Shown one piece after another: positions 36,110-44,576 of a stretch of 64,000 nt of DNA. Below the pieces are notes generated by a model. That model was not told where the DNA came from. It was given only the letters and a program-made list of their open reading frames with translations, and ran no database searches. The stretch lies in NCBI RefSeq assembly GCF_001428245.1, contig NZ_LMRV01000110.1, forward strand, positions 27,313 through 91,312. The letters run 5' to 3'. This stretch comes from Paenibacillus sp. Soil522. Lineage in GTDB: Bacteria; Bacillota; Bacilli; Paenibacillales; Paenibacillaceae. Positions within the stretch are counted from its first letter, which is position 1. The number at the start of each line of letters is the position of its first letter. The position numbers were made by a program, and so were the translations under genes.

Positions 36110-37416
36110 GTAACGGAATTGGAGCGAGAAATCGGAGAGGCAGGCTTGGGTTAGCCGGAACAAGCGTTGCTGCGGCTGTGCTGACTCTTATTTGTTCGTT
36201 ATGGCTTATGCAAAGCATAGATCGGGAAGAGCAAGTTAAGACAGAGTTGTTTTGGAACGGATATGCCAAATTATTTTACGAGAAAACGGGAAGCTGGGCT
36301 GGCCTTGAGGAGCGTCTTCAATCCGACCGGTTTATGGTCGCAGAGGATAAGACGTTTGCGCTCGCGGTTTATGGCCTTGATGGGACCGCCAAAATAGCCG
36401 GGCTGGGAAACAAAATAAACAGCGGTCGCGAGACCCGGAAAATAGCGGTTCTCTCGAACGGTGCGATTGTCGGCTATACGCAAGTCGGTCATGCGGTGCA
36501 GAATTTCATAAGTGCAAGGGTTATGCTGCCGCCGTTGGTGTCAGCGGTGCTTATATACATAGGCGGAGCATGGATGATGCGCCGTTCGCAGCGTGCCTCG
36601 GAGCAGACGGAGCGCCGCATTGCTGCAGCGATTGGGGAGCAGACAGCCTTAATGGATAATAGCAGGGCGATTGGCGGCGTCAATATACATAACGCTTTGG
36701 ATCAGGTAGGCGGGCTTGCGAGGAGGGTCAAACGATTGGAGACCGTGCGGCGGACTATGGTAGCGGATATAGCCCACGAGCTTCGTACGCCAATCGCGGT
36801 GATGCGAACGCAGCTGGATCATGCCATACAGAAAGGGCAGCCGCTTCCGTTAGAGAGAACGGTATCGCTTCATGACGAGACGCTCCGTCTTACGAAGCTT
36901 GTGCGCGACCTGCAGGAGCTGTCGCTCGCTGAATCGGGTCATTTGCCGCTGAGCAAAAGCTGGTTTTCATTAACGGAACTGGCTGCGGCCGTGGCTGAGA
37001 CGCTTGTCGTCGGTACGGAGGAACAAGCGATTCAGACAAGCATGGATATGGACCTTGACATTCGCATCTATGCAGATGAAATTCGTATAAGGCAAATCAT
37101 TATAAACCTGATCGGCAATGCGATGCAGCATGCACGCCAAAAGCTTCGGGTAGAGGTTCGTTTAACCGGAGGGCAAGCGGAGCTCGAGATTGCCGATGAC
37201 GGCTTAGGGATTGAGGAAGAGGAGCTTGCCTATGTATTTGACCGCTTTTATAGAGGAGGGGGTCAGTCAGATGCAGGCAAGCGCGGATCAGGTCTTGGTC
37301 TTGGACTTGCGATTGCGAAGCAATTCGCGCTCGCGCATGGCGGGAAGCTAAGCGTATCAAGCCATTATGGCAAAGGCGCCGCGTTTACGCTGAGTCTGCC
37401 TATTATAGAAGGCTAA
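36106..37416 (+). CDS. Sensor histidine kinase
   Basis: Membrane kinase of 436 residues. Two transmembrane helices (about 17-35 and 133-152) enclose an extracellular sensor of about 100 residues. The dimerisation helix has H224 in VADIAHELRTPIAVMRTQLDHA (H box), then the N box in RQIIINLIGNAMQHA, the G1 region ELEIADDGLGIEEEEL, F box VFDRFYRGG and G2 GSGLGLGLAIAKQFALAHGG. The GTG start overlaps the regulator stop (GTGA). The stimulus is unknown; the downstream ABC exporter suggests an envelope or antimicrobial stress sensor. The Bce-type intramembrane sensor would have a very short loop, so this is a different class. Confidence 0.93.
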   Translation: MSNGIGARNRRGRLGLAGTSVAAAVLTLICSLWLMQSIDREEQVKTELFWNGYAKLFYEKTGSWAGLEERLQSDRFMVAEDKTFALAVYGLDGTAKIAGLGNKINSGRETRKIAVLSNGAIVGYTQVGHAVQNFISARVMLPPLVSAVLIYIGGAWMMRRSQRASEQTERRIAAAIGEQTALMDNSRAIGGVNIHNALDQVGGLARRVKRLETVRRTMVADIAHELRTPIAVMRTQLDHAIQKGQPLPLERTVSLHDETLRLTKLVRDLQELSLAESGHLPLSKSWFSLTELAAAVAETLVVGTEEQAIQTSMDMDLDIRIYADEIRIRQIIINLIGNAMQHARQKLRVEVRLTGGQAELEIADDGLGIEEEELAYVFDRFYRGGGQSDAGKRGSGLGLGLAIAKQFALAHGGKLSVSSHYGKGAAFTLSLPIIEG

Positions 37417-37486
37417 CCAACTGCACAAGTTCTGCATATTTGCTCCATCATGAATGCATATGGATTTGCTAGAGTTAAGGCATTCA

Positions 37487-38197
37487 ATGGAACAAGAGGT
37501 GAAGATAGACGGGATGATTACGGTAAAAGGCTTAACGAAGACGTACGGCAAGGGAGAAGCGGCAGCAAGGGCGCTCCGCGACGTTTCATTTACGATTAAT
37601 CAAGGTGAGATGGTCTCGATAACGGGGCCTTCCGGCTGCGGTAAAACGACATTGCTGCATATTTTGGCGGGAATCGAGTCCAGCGACAGCGGCGAGATTT
37701 GGATTGGTGGCGCGCCTATCCATACATGGGATGACAAAAGGATAGCGAAGCTGCGTCTTGCGAGAATGGGGTTCATTTTTCAAGCCTACCACCTTGTACC
37801 CGTATTGAACGCATGGGAAAATACGGCGCTGCCGCTAATCGCCTCGGGTATTCCCGCCAGCAAGGCGAAAGAGAGGGCTCTTGAAGCGCTGAAGGAGGTT
37901 GGGCTTGCTGAAAAGGCTAGTCAATATCCAGGTACTCTGTCAGGCGGGCAAAATCAGCGGGTTGCGATTGCCCGCGCGATAGTAGGAAGACCGGATATCA
38001 TTTGGGCGGATGAACCGACAGGCGCGCTGGATACGGACTCGGCTGAGCAAATTATCGGCATGCTGGAAATGCTGAATCGTCATCACGGAACGACCATCGT
38101 AATCGTCACCCATGATCCTCGGATAGCTAACCGGACATCGTACGCAATCCGTTTGCAAAATGGCCGGGTCATTCATGATGGAGGCGGTTCCTTATGA
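37487..38197 (+). CDS. ABC transporter ATP-binding protein (LolD/MacB/BceA type)
   Basis: Cytoplasmic ATPase for the FtsX-type permease next to it, about 236 residues. Walker A GPSGCGKTTLLHI, Q loop FIFQAYHLVPVL, signature LSGGQNQRVAIARAI, Walker B IIWADEPTGALD, H loop IVIVTHDPR. The start at 37487 has AAGG at 6-base spacing; the ATG at 37514 (MITVKGLTKTYG) is also possible, with GAGGTGA further away, so the first nine codons are unsure. The stop codon overlaps the permease start (ATGA). The set regulator, kinase, ATPase, permease is a typical detoxification or lipoprotein-handling module. Confidence 0.93.
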   Translation: MEQEVKIDGMITVKGLTKTYGKGEAAARALRDVSFTINQGEMVSITGPSGCGKTTLLHILAGIESSDSGEIWIGGAPIHTWDDKRIAKLRLARMGFIFQAYHLVPVLNAWENTALPLIASGIPASKAKERALEALKEVGLAEKASQYPGTLSGGQNQRVAIARAIVGRPDIIWADEPTGALDTDSAEQIIGMLEMLNRHHGTTIVIVTHDPRIANRTSYAIRLQNGRVIHDGGGSL

Positions 38198-40956
38198 TGA
38201 TGTCAAGCGTTGTATGGCGAATGGCGCTTGGCCATTTGAAGAAACAATGGAAGCAGACGCTGGTTACGATTGTGGCGGGAGCCATCGGAGCGATGCTGAT
38301 CGCGGTCAGCGCGGTAAACTATGAATCAGTTAAGCGCAGCGGGGAAGAGTGGATCGAGTCGCATCTTGGACCAATCAACTGGAAGCTGACGCCGGAGAAA
38401 TTTGATTCCAGCGGCTTTTCAGCGAAGGAAACCGCGTTTCTTATGGATTACACCCGCACGGCAAATAACGGCTTTAAGCTGCTGCCTTACGTGAAGACGG
38501 AAGCTGTCGTTGTTGCCAAAAATGCGAATACGGACGAGGAGACAGCCCTGAAGAATATGCTGTTTATCGGGTTTTCCAGGGAGGAGGCTGCCCGTTTTGA
38601 TCCGGCAGGCGCTGAGCTGTGGAAGGATGGCTTGGCTGATGATGAGCTTATTATTAACCGCGAAACAGCCAGATTGCTGCAGGTTGATACCGGAGATACG
38701 CTGTCTGCTGCTGCTTCGAACGGGGATAAGCTGTTTCGGATTCGTAAAGTGACGGAGCAGCGGGGGCTGACAGGCTACCTTGAATCCGGTGCGTTCACCG
38801 GTACGATTATCGGCACCGAGCGTACCGTTCGGGAGCTGTCCGGTCAGGCTGGAGACGGCTATGAAGCTATACTCGCCGGAGCCTTGGATCCGTCTGTGGA
38901 TCTGCAGGGAATGTTTCTCATTCCAGACCATCCGTACAAAGTTCAGTATCTGAAGTATGATTTTAAGAGCAAGGTCGATAAGCTGAATCACTCTATGATT
39001 ATCGGAATGATCAGTTTCGTAGCTGTCGTCTCCAGCATGCTGTTCATGCGCCAGGTTTTAGTGATGATCGGCGAATCGAGGCAGGAGATATACGGCATCC
39101 TGCGCGCAATCGGTCTCTCCCAAGGAAATATAGCGGCCATGTTTATCGTGGAAGCGATTCTGCTTTCCCTATTCAGTTCATTGCTCGGAACGCTGCTCGG
39201 AATTTCAGGCGGATATGGCCTTATTCATCTCTTTTACGGCGCTTATTCTGAAGAGCTGGCTCGAATGGCCGGTAGTCCTATAAAGATTCATCCTTATGTG
39301 TCGATAGGAACTGTGGCTGCTGTATTTGTAGCGATTCTATCGTTTCTTAGTGTGATTTCTATATTTGCTGCCCGTAAGGTAAGCCAATTCAAAATTGTTG
39401 AAGCGCTGCGGGGCCCTTCGGACGGTGAAGGAGAAGGAAAGAAGAAAAACAAAAAACGAATGGTAATTCGAATGCTGCGGATTGGCGGCTTATCGGCCAC
39501 TTGTATCCATCTTATGTTTGCATTCGCTTGGCCGCCGGAATTAAACGGTGAAAATATGCTGATCATTGCATCAACCTGGCTCATAGCCTGCTGTACCGTG
39601 CTTGCTGCTGCTTTAGCCGCATTAGGCAAACTCGATGCTCCTCTTCAGAAGCTTTTTCGGCTTGTCGGCGTGCCTCCGGTATCGCTGATGCTTGCCATTA
39701 AATATCCTCGCCGGTATAGAGGGAGAACCTATACGGCAGCGCTTATGTTCGCGCTTGTCATGATGGCCATCACTTTTATGGTTTGCTTGATGCAGGTCAT
39801 TCTCGCAAACGTGAATGTTGATCGGACGAACCAAACCGTTTTTGGCTTTGGCGGCTATGCTTCGTACCGTACGGCCGAAGAGAAGGCAAAAATCGAGGCA
39901 GCCGCTGCCGACGATCCCTTTATCAGGGAGCATATAAAGGGGACGATGTTCGCAGAGCCCTACATGCTTAACATGGTAGAACGCGGCCTAGCACAAGCGG
40001 CTGTTCCGGTTACCGGGGAGCTGCTGCAGCATAATAGCATAACATTACTCGCCAGATCACCAGCATTTTCAAGTGATGAAGCCGCTTGGAAAGCTGTATT
40101 TAATGACCCTAAATATATTATTTTACCTCATTTTTATATGATAGAGGACCCGCTGTTTCCTGAAGCTATAACGCTTGTGAAGGCGGGGGATATCATTACG
40201 CTTCCTGTTTATGAGAATAAACTTAGAACAAATCAGGAAGCATGGGAGCCTGTTGCGCAGCGTACGTTCACCGTCGCCGGATTTGTACCGAATGATGCGG
40301 CCACCCTATTGATGGACTTTTACGGAGCTACCTTTATGCACAAAACCGTAGTAGAGGAGCTTCGCCCTCTTGGCTATAAATGGGCCGCTCAAAACGACCT
40401 TGGATTTGTTTTATTCCAATTTGACTATAAGGACATAAATCTGGCGCAAACGCTTGAGGAGAGGTTCGCCATTCAAGGAGTACTGACCTTTAACGTGCCT
40501 TACTTGAAAAATTCAGCGGAGCAATTAATGAGCAAGCAGCTCGGTTACGGCTTCGTAGGCTTTACCGTGATTTCGGCCTGCATTGGATTGATGGGGCTTG
40601 CGATCATTCAGTTCAGAGCGGTGCGCGAGCGGAGCAAGCAGATTGGGATGATGCGCTGCATGGGACTGCCCGGCAAACATATTTATTGGATGTTTTTTAT
40701 CGAAGGCTTCGTCATAAGCGCGATCGGCTTGTTGGTCGGCTTTGCAATCGGTTCGAGCGGGGGGCGTATATTCGTGGAAAGTACCCGGAAGGACATACGC
40801 GTATTTGAAGAGCCGATTATTTATCATTACCCGTTTGACATTCTTCTGCCGATTATCGGCGGCTTGCTGCTTGCTTCTTTGTTAATTAATATCGCGCCTG
40901 CAAGGGCGGCGCTAAAGCTTAAGCCGGCGGATGCACTTAGAATGGGTAATGATTAG
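38194..40956 (+). CDS. FtsX-like ABC transporter permease
   Basis: Large integral membrane protein of 920 residues and about ten membrane spans. One span opens the protein (about 20-45), followed by an extracellular domain of about 200 residues, then three FtsX-type helices near 275-405 (SMIIGMISFVAVVSSMLFM, FLSVISIFAARKVSQFKIVEALRGPS), a middle pair near 425-475, another extracellular domain, and the closing FtsX repeat (GFVGFTVISACIGLMGLAII, RERSKQIGMMRCMGLPGKHIYWMFFIEGFVISAIG, ARAALKLKPADALRMGND). The double FtsX repeat is usual for macrolide or peptide exporters and for lipoprotein release. Four-base overlap with the ATPase gene. The substrate is unknown. Confidence 0.9.
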   Translation: MMMSSVVWRMALGHLKKQWKQTLVTIVAGAIGAMLIAVSAVNYESVKRSGEEWIESHLGPINWKLTPEKFDSSGFSAKETAFLMDYTRTANNGFKLLPYVKTEAVVVAKNANTDEETALKNMLFIGFSREEAARFDPAGAELWKDGLADDELIINRETARLLQVDTGDTLSAAASNGDKLFRIRKVTEQRGLTGYLESGAFTGTIIGTERTVRELSGQAGDGYEAILAGALDPSVDLQGMFLIPDHPYKVQYLKYDFKSKVDKLNHSMIIGMISFVAVVSSMLFMRQVLVMIGESRQEIYGILRAIGLSQGNIAAMFIVEAILLSLFSSLLGTLLGISGGYGLIHLFYGAYSEELARMAGSPIKIHPYVSIGTVAAVFVAILSFLSVISIFAARKVSQFKIVEALRGPSDGEGEGKKKNKKRMVIRMLRIGGLSATCIHLMFAFAWPPELNGENMLIIASTWLIACCTVLAAALAALGKLDAPLQKLFRLVGVPPVSLMLAIKYPRRYRGRTYTAALMFALVMMAITFMVCLMQVILANVNVDRTNQTVFGFGGYASYRTAEEKAKIEAAAADDPFIREHIKGTMFAEPYMLNMVERGLAQAAVPVTGELLQHNSITLLARSPAFSSDEAAWKAVFNDPKYIILPHFYMIEDPLFPEAITLVKAGDIITLPVYENKLRTNQEAWEPVAQRTFTVAGFVPNDAATLLMDFYGATFMHKTVVEELRPLGYKWAAQNDLGFVLFQFDYKDINLAQTLEERFAIQGVLTFNVPYLKNSAEQLMSKQLGYGFVGFTVISACIGLMGLAIIQFRAVRERSKQIGMMRCMGLPGKHIYWMFFIEGFVISAIGLLVGFAIGSSGGRIFVESTRKDIRVFEEPIIYHYPFDILLPIIGGLLLASLLINIAPARAALKLKPADALRMGND

Positions 40957-40977
40957 CGGTTTAGGAACGAGCGGGAT

Positions 40978-41024
40978 AACGAGGGTGCCCCGGCAGCGAT
41001 TTCCGCTTATGGGGCACCCTCGTT
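40978..41024. terminator. Bidirectional terminator between the ABC permease and dps
   Basis: Perfect 14-base inverted repeat AACGAGGGTGCCCC / GGGGCACCCTCGTT with a 19-base loop, between convergent genes. Confidence 0.8.
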
Positions 41025-41041
41025 GCCGTAGCTTATGCAGC

Positions 41042-41503
41042 TTATTTGCCGTTAAAAGCGTTCAGCATCCACACATGCTTCTCGAGCGTTGTATGAATCG
41101 CAAGAAGCATATCTGCCGTTGTTTCATCGTCAGCCTTCTGTGCCGCTTCCATGCCTTCCTTCAGCTCTCCGATGATCGTCGTGAAATCCTCGATTAATTG
41201 ATCGACCATCTGCGTGGCATCCTCTTTATTGGAAGCTTCTTGAATGCTCGAGGTTTTCAAATAATCCTTCATCGCTGCTATCGGTTGGCCCTTTACGGCC
41301 AGCAGACGCTCTGCAATCTCATCGACGTGAAGCGCAGCCTCCTCGTATAACTCTTGGAACTTAGCGTGCAAAGTGAAAAACTGGGAGCCCTTCACATACC
41401 AATGGTAATTGTGAAGCTTGATGTAAAGCACGCTCCAGTTGGCGATTTGGCGGTTTAAATGCTGTTGTACGGTTGTGGGTGTAGCTGCAGCTGTAGTAGT
41501 CAT
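41042..41503 (-). CDS. dps: Dps/MrgA-family ferritin-like DNA-protection protein
   Basis: Dodecameric mini-ferritin that stores iron and protects DNA from peroxide, 153 residues. The intersubunit ferroxidase ligands are visible: His in [21 protein letters not shown] (first His and the HxxF His), Asp and Glu in [11 protein letters not shown]. The ATG at 41503 has GAAAGG 9 bases upstream; the one at 41512 sits directly on that site. A good PerR box lies about 105 bases upstream, so peroxide-inducible expression is likely, as for mrgA in Bacillus. It converges on the ABC permease operon. Confidence 0.93.
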   Translation of the reverse strand: MTTTAAATPTTVQQHLNRQIANWSVLYIKLHNYHWYVKGSQFFTLHAKFQELYEEAALHVDEIAERLLAVKGQPIAAMKDYLKTSSIQEASNKEDATQMVDQLIEDFTTIIGELKEGMEAAQKADDETTADMLLAIHTTLEKHVWMLNAFNGK

Positions 41504-41607
41504 CGTAATCATCCTTTCAGGTGGTAGTCTGTGCTATTAACCGTTTTCAAATACGAAAAATGGCCGAGTTGCTTTTGAAACCTCAGTTAATTAGACTAAT
41601 TACTTAT

Positions 41608-41622
41608 TTATAATTATTACAA
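41608..41622 (-). promoter_or_regulatory. PerR box upstream of dps
   Basis: TTATAATTATTACAA matches the PerR consensus TTATAATNATTATAA in all positions but one and lies in the dps promoter region. PerR is the peroxide-sensing repressor of Firmicutes. Confidence 0.75.
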
Positions 41623-41745
41623 ACTACAAGAGGTTTGTCAATATCATTACACCATCGTGCAGGAAATGAATTATGCATATAAGTTCAGCTTCATAAATAG
41701 GGAGCTTGTTTGCTGAATGCTCTCTGCTCACCTCATTCGAAGGAC

Positions 41746-41856
41746 GAAGTGAGATTTCTGTTACAGTTCGGAAACTATAAATTCATTCGACTCGTGCTGC
41801 CAAAGTATAACGGGAAAAAGTGGTACTATATCATCCAATTCTACGTTACCGACTGA
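41746..41856 (+). pseudogene. Short unrecognised coding relic
   Basis: A 36-codon open stretch without start codon, reading EVRFLLQFGNYKFIRLVLPK and then YNGKKWYYIIQFYVTD. It looks like a protein fragment (alternating hydrophobic and aromatic strands) and has no ribosome site. I could not name the family. It lies in the gap between dps and the CBM20 relic, among other gene debris. Confidence 0.3.
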
Positions 41857-41934
41857 AATAGAGGAAAAGTTCGGCGTTATTCAGCTGTTTTGGATGCGTA
41901 TGAGATCAATTCAACATAAATAAGACCAGAAGCG

Positions 41935-42123
41935 ATGATGAATCCTAACTACCCGGTATGGTTCCTGCCGGTTAGTGTACCGAAAGGGACGACCTTCGAG
42001 TTCAAATTCATTAAGAAGGACAGCAGCGGCAATGTCGTCTGGGAAAGCGGAAGCAACCGCTCGTATACCTCTCCTTCGAGTTCTACGGGAACGGCAGATA
42101 CCAGCGTATACAATTGGCAGTAA
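41935..42123 (+). pseudogene. Fossil CBM20 starch-binding domain (C-terminus of a CGTase or amylase)
   Basis: The 62 codons give NPNYPVWFLPVSVPKGTTFEF, then KFIKKDSSGNVVWESGSNRSYTSPSSSTGTADTSVYNWQ: the C-terminal two-thirds of a CBM20 module, including the Trp in VWESGSN that stacks on starch. The natural C-terminus and a following hairpin are kept, but the rest of the CBM20, and the catalytic domains such a protein would need (a cyclodextrin glucanotransferase or alpha-amylase), are missing upstream. No ribosome site precedes the ATG. It is therefore the tail of a deleted starch enzyme. Confidence 0.8.
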
Positions 42124-42142
42124 CGGATTGATTTTGTTATGT

Positions 42143-42186
42143 ATACGAAACAGCGGTTGATCATTGATGACAACCGCTGTTCGTAT
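42143..42186 (+). terminator. Hairpin after the CBM20 relic
   Basis: ATACGAAaCAGCGGTTG (42143-42159) pairs with CAACCGCTGtTCGTAT (42171-42186). No T-run follows; probably the old terminator of the lost gene. Confidence 0.55.
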
Positions 42187-42217
42187 GGATGTTTATCAGC
42201 ATGTGATTCAACGCTGT

Positions 42218-42487
42218 TCACCCTGTTATGCATCGGCCGTACCAGGCTCCAGAACGGGGCTGCGGCTGAGGTCCGACAGAACCAATGATTGCATTGATTT
42301 TATTCTGGGGAATGGTTATAAACAAAGTTTTTCCTGCGTGTCTTATTCTTAGTGTTAGCACAAATTGGTCAAAACATATAAGTGTTCCAGTGAAAGTACG
42401 AGCATTTGTTGTAATTCGGATTTTTTTGAGTAGTAGTTTTCTTAATAGATTGCCGTTAAATTTAAATTTCACTTTGGGATAGGCCAT
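42218..42487 (-). CDS. Small LSm/DUF2642-like protein (89 aa)
   Basis: Small basic protein of 89 residues with AGGAGG 6-7 bases before the ATG. The core KIRITTNARTFTGTLICFDQFVLTLRIRHAGKTLFITIPQNKINAII has the strand pattern of Sm/Hfq-like barrels and resembles the DUF2642 proteins of spore-formers, some of which are spore-associated. The C-terminus (GSVGPQPQPRSGAWYGRC) is Pro/Gly-rich. The fold assignment is from pattern only; function unknown. It lies downstream of the GH15 terminator with its own leader. Confidence 0.6.
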   Translation of the reverse strand: MAYPKVKFKFNGNLLRKLLLKKIRITTNARTFTGTLICFDQFVLTLRIRHAGKTLFITIPQNKINAIIGSVGPQPQPRSGAWYGRCITG

Positions 42488-42564
42488 TTACTATTCCTCC
42501 TTTTTATCGCAATCGATTACAATATATGAGAAAATTGAACGAATTGTGTGGACAACTAAGCTTC

Positions 42565-42596
42565 AAAAAAAAACCGACGGTATCGGTTACCGTCGG
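42565..42596 (-). terminator. Terminator of the malR-GH15 operon
   Basis: CCGACGGTA (42574-42582) pairs with TACCGTCGG (42588-42596); on the minus strand nine T follow (complement of 42565-42573). It is 30 bases past the GH15 stop. Confidence 0.9.
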
Positions 42597-42625
42597 CCAA
42601 CAATTACTCAGCTAGAAGGATGAAA

Positions 42626-44572
42626 TTACGCACGGCTTTCCGCTTCCGCAAGCATAAAGACGGTCAAAATAAACATCGCATGCGACCACGTAAGCGGGAC
42701 AACCCATGCCGTTTCGCCTGTGTGTTTATCCACTTGCTCAGGGAGCAGGCCAGTCTCGGTGCGGTGATTGATCGCCCATTTCAGCAGCTGCTTCGCTTCG
42801 TCAACGCTTCCGGTTTGAATACGGTAGTGGGCGAGCCATAGCGTGGTGAGAATCCATGGATTGCCTCCAATATAGATGTCATCCTCATAGCGCTTAATAC
42901 CTCCTACGCCCGGCACGGTCAATGCGGATTCCACAGCATCGGCTGTACGCCGCATATAGTCATGGTCCGCCGGAACGGCGCCGAAAGGAACGGCGATGCC
43001 GAGCAAGCTGATATCGATCACGGCATCGTGGTCAAGCGTATATTTTTTGTAGCCTTTTATGCTTTCAGCCACATACCCGGTCGCGCCGGCTGCGATAGCT
43101 TGCTCGTACTTGCTTGAAGGAACGGTAAGATTTACGCCGCGGTAGAAGCTTCCGATTTCCTCATTCCAGCAAAGCTCCTTAATCGCAGCTGAAATCCGCA
43201 CGGCAGCAGCCGTCCACTCGGCTGCAAGCTCAGTTCTGCCAGCAAGCTTGGCAAAGCTGGCAGCAGCCGTCAAACCGCCGTATACAGCGGCAGAGGAGTA
43301 AGTATGCGATGCTTCGCGTTCTTCCCATAGATCGATGCTCGGCTTAGGCAAACCGGTTTCAGCATGCAGGAAGCTCATAAGGAAAGAAGCGCCCTTCTCG
43401 ACAGCAGGCCATACCTGCTCAGCGAAGCGGCTGTCCTTGTTCTCTAAATAATGCTGCCACATTCCCCACAAAATCGATGCGCCTTCATCGATTTGAAGTC
43501 CCCAGGACGGAGCCAGGCTGCCATCGTGATAGTGGCGCTGCTGCCATGAGCCGTCAGGCGATTGCGCGGTAAGCGTCCATGCATAAAAACTGTCGGAAAG
43601 TGATCCAAGACCCGCTTTATCAAGCGCAGTCGTAATGAATGCGGCATCCCGGCCCCAACAGAACGAATATCCGCCGCAGCGGGCAAATTTTTCGTCGAAT
43701 TCCGGAGCGGCAATAATACTGCCGGTTTGCTCGTCGGACATGAGCTTGAACATAAGCAGAGAGCGGTCGTATAAATCGGAAACTTCCGCATCCTCAAGCG
43801 GGCAAGGCGCTGCCGCTGCCAAAAACTCGTGCCAGTAAGCCATCGTTTCCGCGATCCATTCGGAGCTTGCTTTGCCTTTCGCAGTCCGCATTTGCTGCAA
43901 TGCGCTCTGCTCATCATGCCCTGCTGTAAGATATACGGGAACCGTTATGGATGCACCTGCTGCAAGAGCATCAATATGCCATTTTAAAGCGCCGTCCGGC
44001 CTCATATCAATGTTGTTGCCGTTCAATTCGCCATGCTGAACAGAGTCCCAATGGAGTCCTGCGTGATATGCTGTGCACACGTTTGCACTCGAAAGCGCAA
44101 AATAGTACTTATGACGGAAATGAACCAAGGAATCGTCCGCAGCATTGAACAATGTCGTATTATACAGCTGATTTTCGCTGACGAGAAAGGAAGAATGAAC
44201 GATAAACGAGAAGGAAACGGGCTGTTCGCCTACGTTCGTAAAAGTATATTCACGAACGATAACATCCTGCCCGGGAACGGCAAGATGCAAGCTTTCTACT
44301 TGAACCGGCTGCTGCCCGGAACGGGCGCTAACGCGGAAAATGTTGGTTTTTGCCACGTATTCTGCCTCATGCTTCCAGCCGTCTGCTTGTTCGTCAAACC
44401 AAGAAACGGGTGAGTGCGGTAGTTGAATGCCGGTGCGAATGGCATCCACATGCTGCGGCAAATCGATATTCGGCCACCACAGACGGTACATTTTACCTGT
44501 GCGGCCAAGCGATGCGAGAAAATTTGAATTGCCAATAATGGCATCTACGAGATACGGTTTTTTATTTGACAT
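42626..44572 (-). CDS. GH15-family glucoamylase-type glucosidase, cytoplasmic
   Basis: Predicted exo-acting alpha-glucosidase of 648 residues that frees glucose from maltodextrins. The N-terminal beta-sandwich (1-260) is followed by the (alpha/alpha)6 barrel: GYSFCWGRDAAF, WGLQIDEGASILWGMW, the acid Glu in SIDLWEEREASHTYSSA (E417/E418) and the base Glu in GLLPEQVD (E612). No signal peptide, so it acts on imported oligosaccharides. AAGGAG is 10 bases before the ATG. The gene begins four bases after malR on the same strand, so both form an operon that is itself likely maltodextrin-controlled. Confidence 0.92.
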   Translation of the reverse strand: MSNKKPYLVDAIIGNSNFLASLGRTGKMYRLWWPNIDLPQHVDAIRTGIQLPHSPVSWFDEQADGWKHEAEYVAKTNIFRVSARSGQQPVQVESLHLAVPGQDVIVREYTFTNVGEQPVSFSFIVHSSFLVSENQLYNTTLFNAADDSLVHFRHKYYFALSSANVCTAYHAGLHWDSVQHGELNGNNIDMRPDGALKWHIDALAAGASITVPVYLTAGHDEQSALQQMRTAKGKASSEWIAETMAYWHEFLAAAAPCPLEDAEVSDLYDRSLLMFKLMSDEQTGSIIAAPEFDEKFARCGGYSFCWGRDAAFITTALDKAGLGSLSDSFYAWTLTAQSPDGSWQQRHYHDGSLAPSWGLQIDEGASILWGMWQHYLENKDSRFAEQVWPAVEKGASFLMSFLHAETGLPKPSIDLWEEREASHTYSSAAVYGGLTAAASFAKLAGRTELAAEWTAAAVRISAAIKELCWNEEIGSFYRGVNLTVPSSKYEQAIAAGATGYVAESIKGYKKYTLDHDAVIDISLLGIAVPFGAVPADHDYMRRTADAVESALTVPGVGGIKRYEDDIYIGGNPWILTTLWLAHYRIQTGSVDEAKQLLKWAINHRTETGLLPEQVDKHTGETAWVVPLTWSHAMFILTVFMLAEAESRA

Positions 44573-44576
44573 GCTG

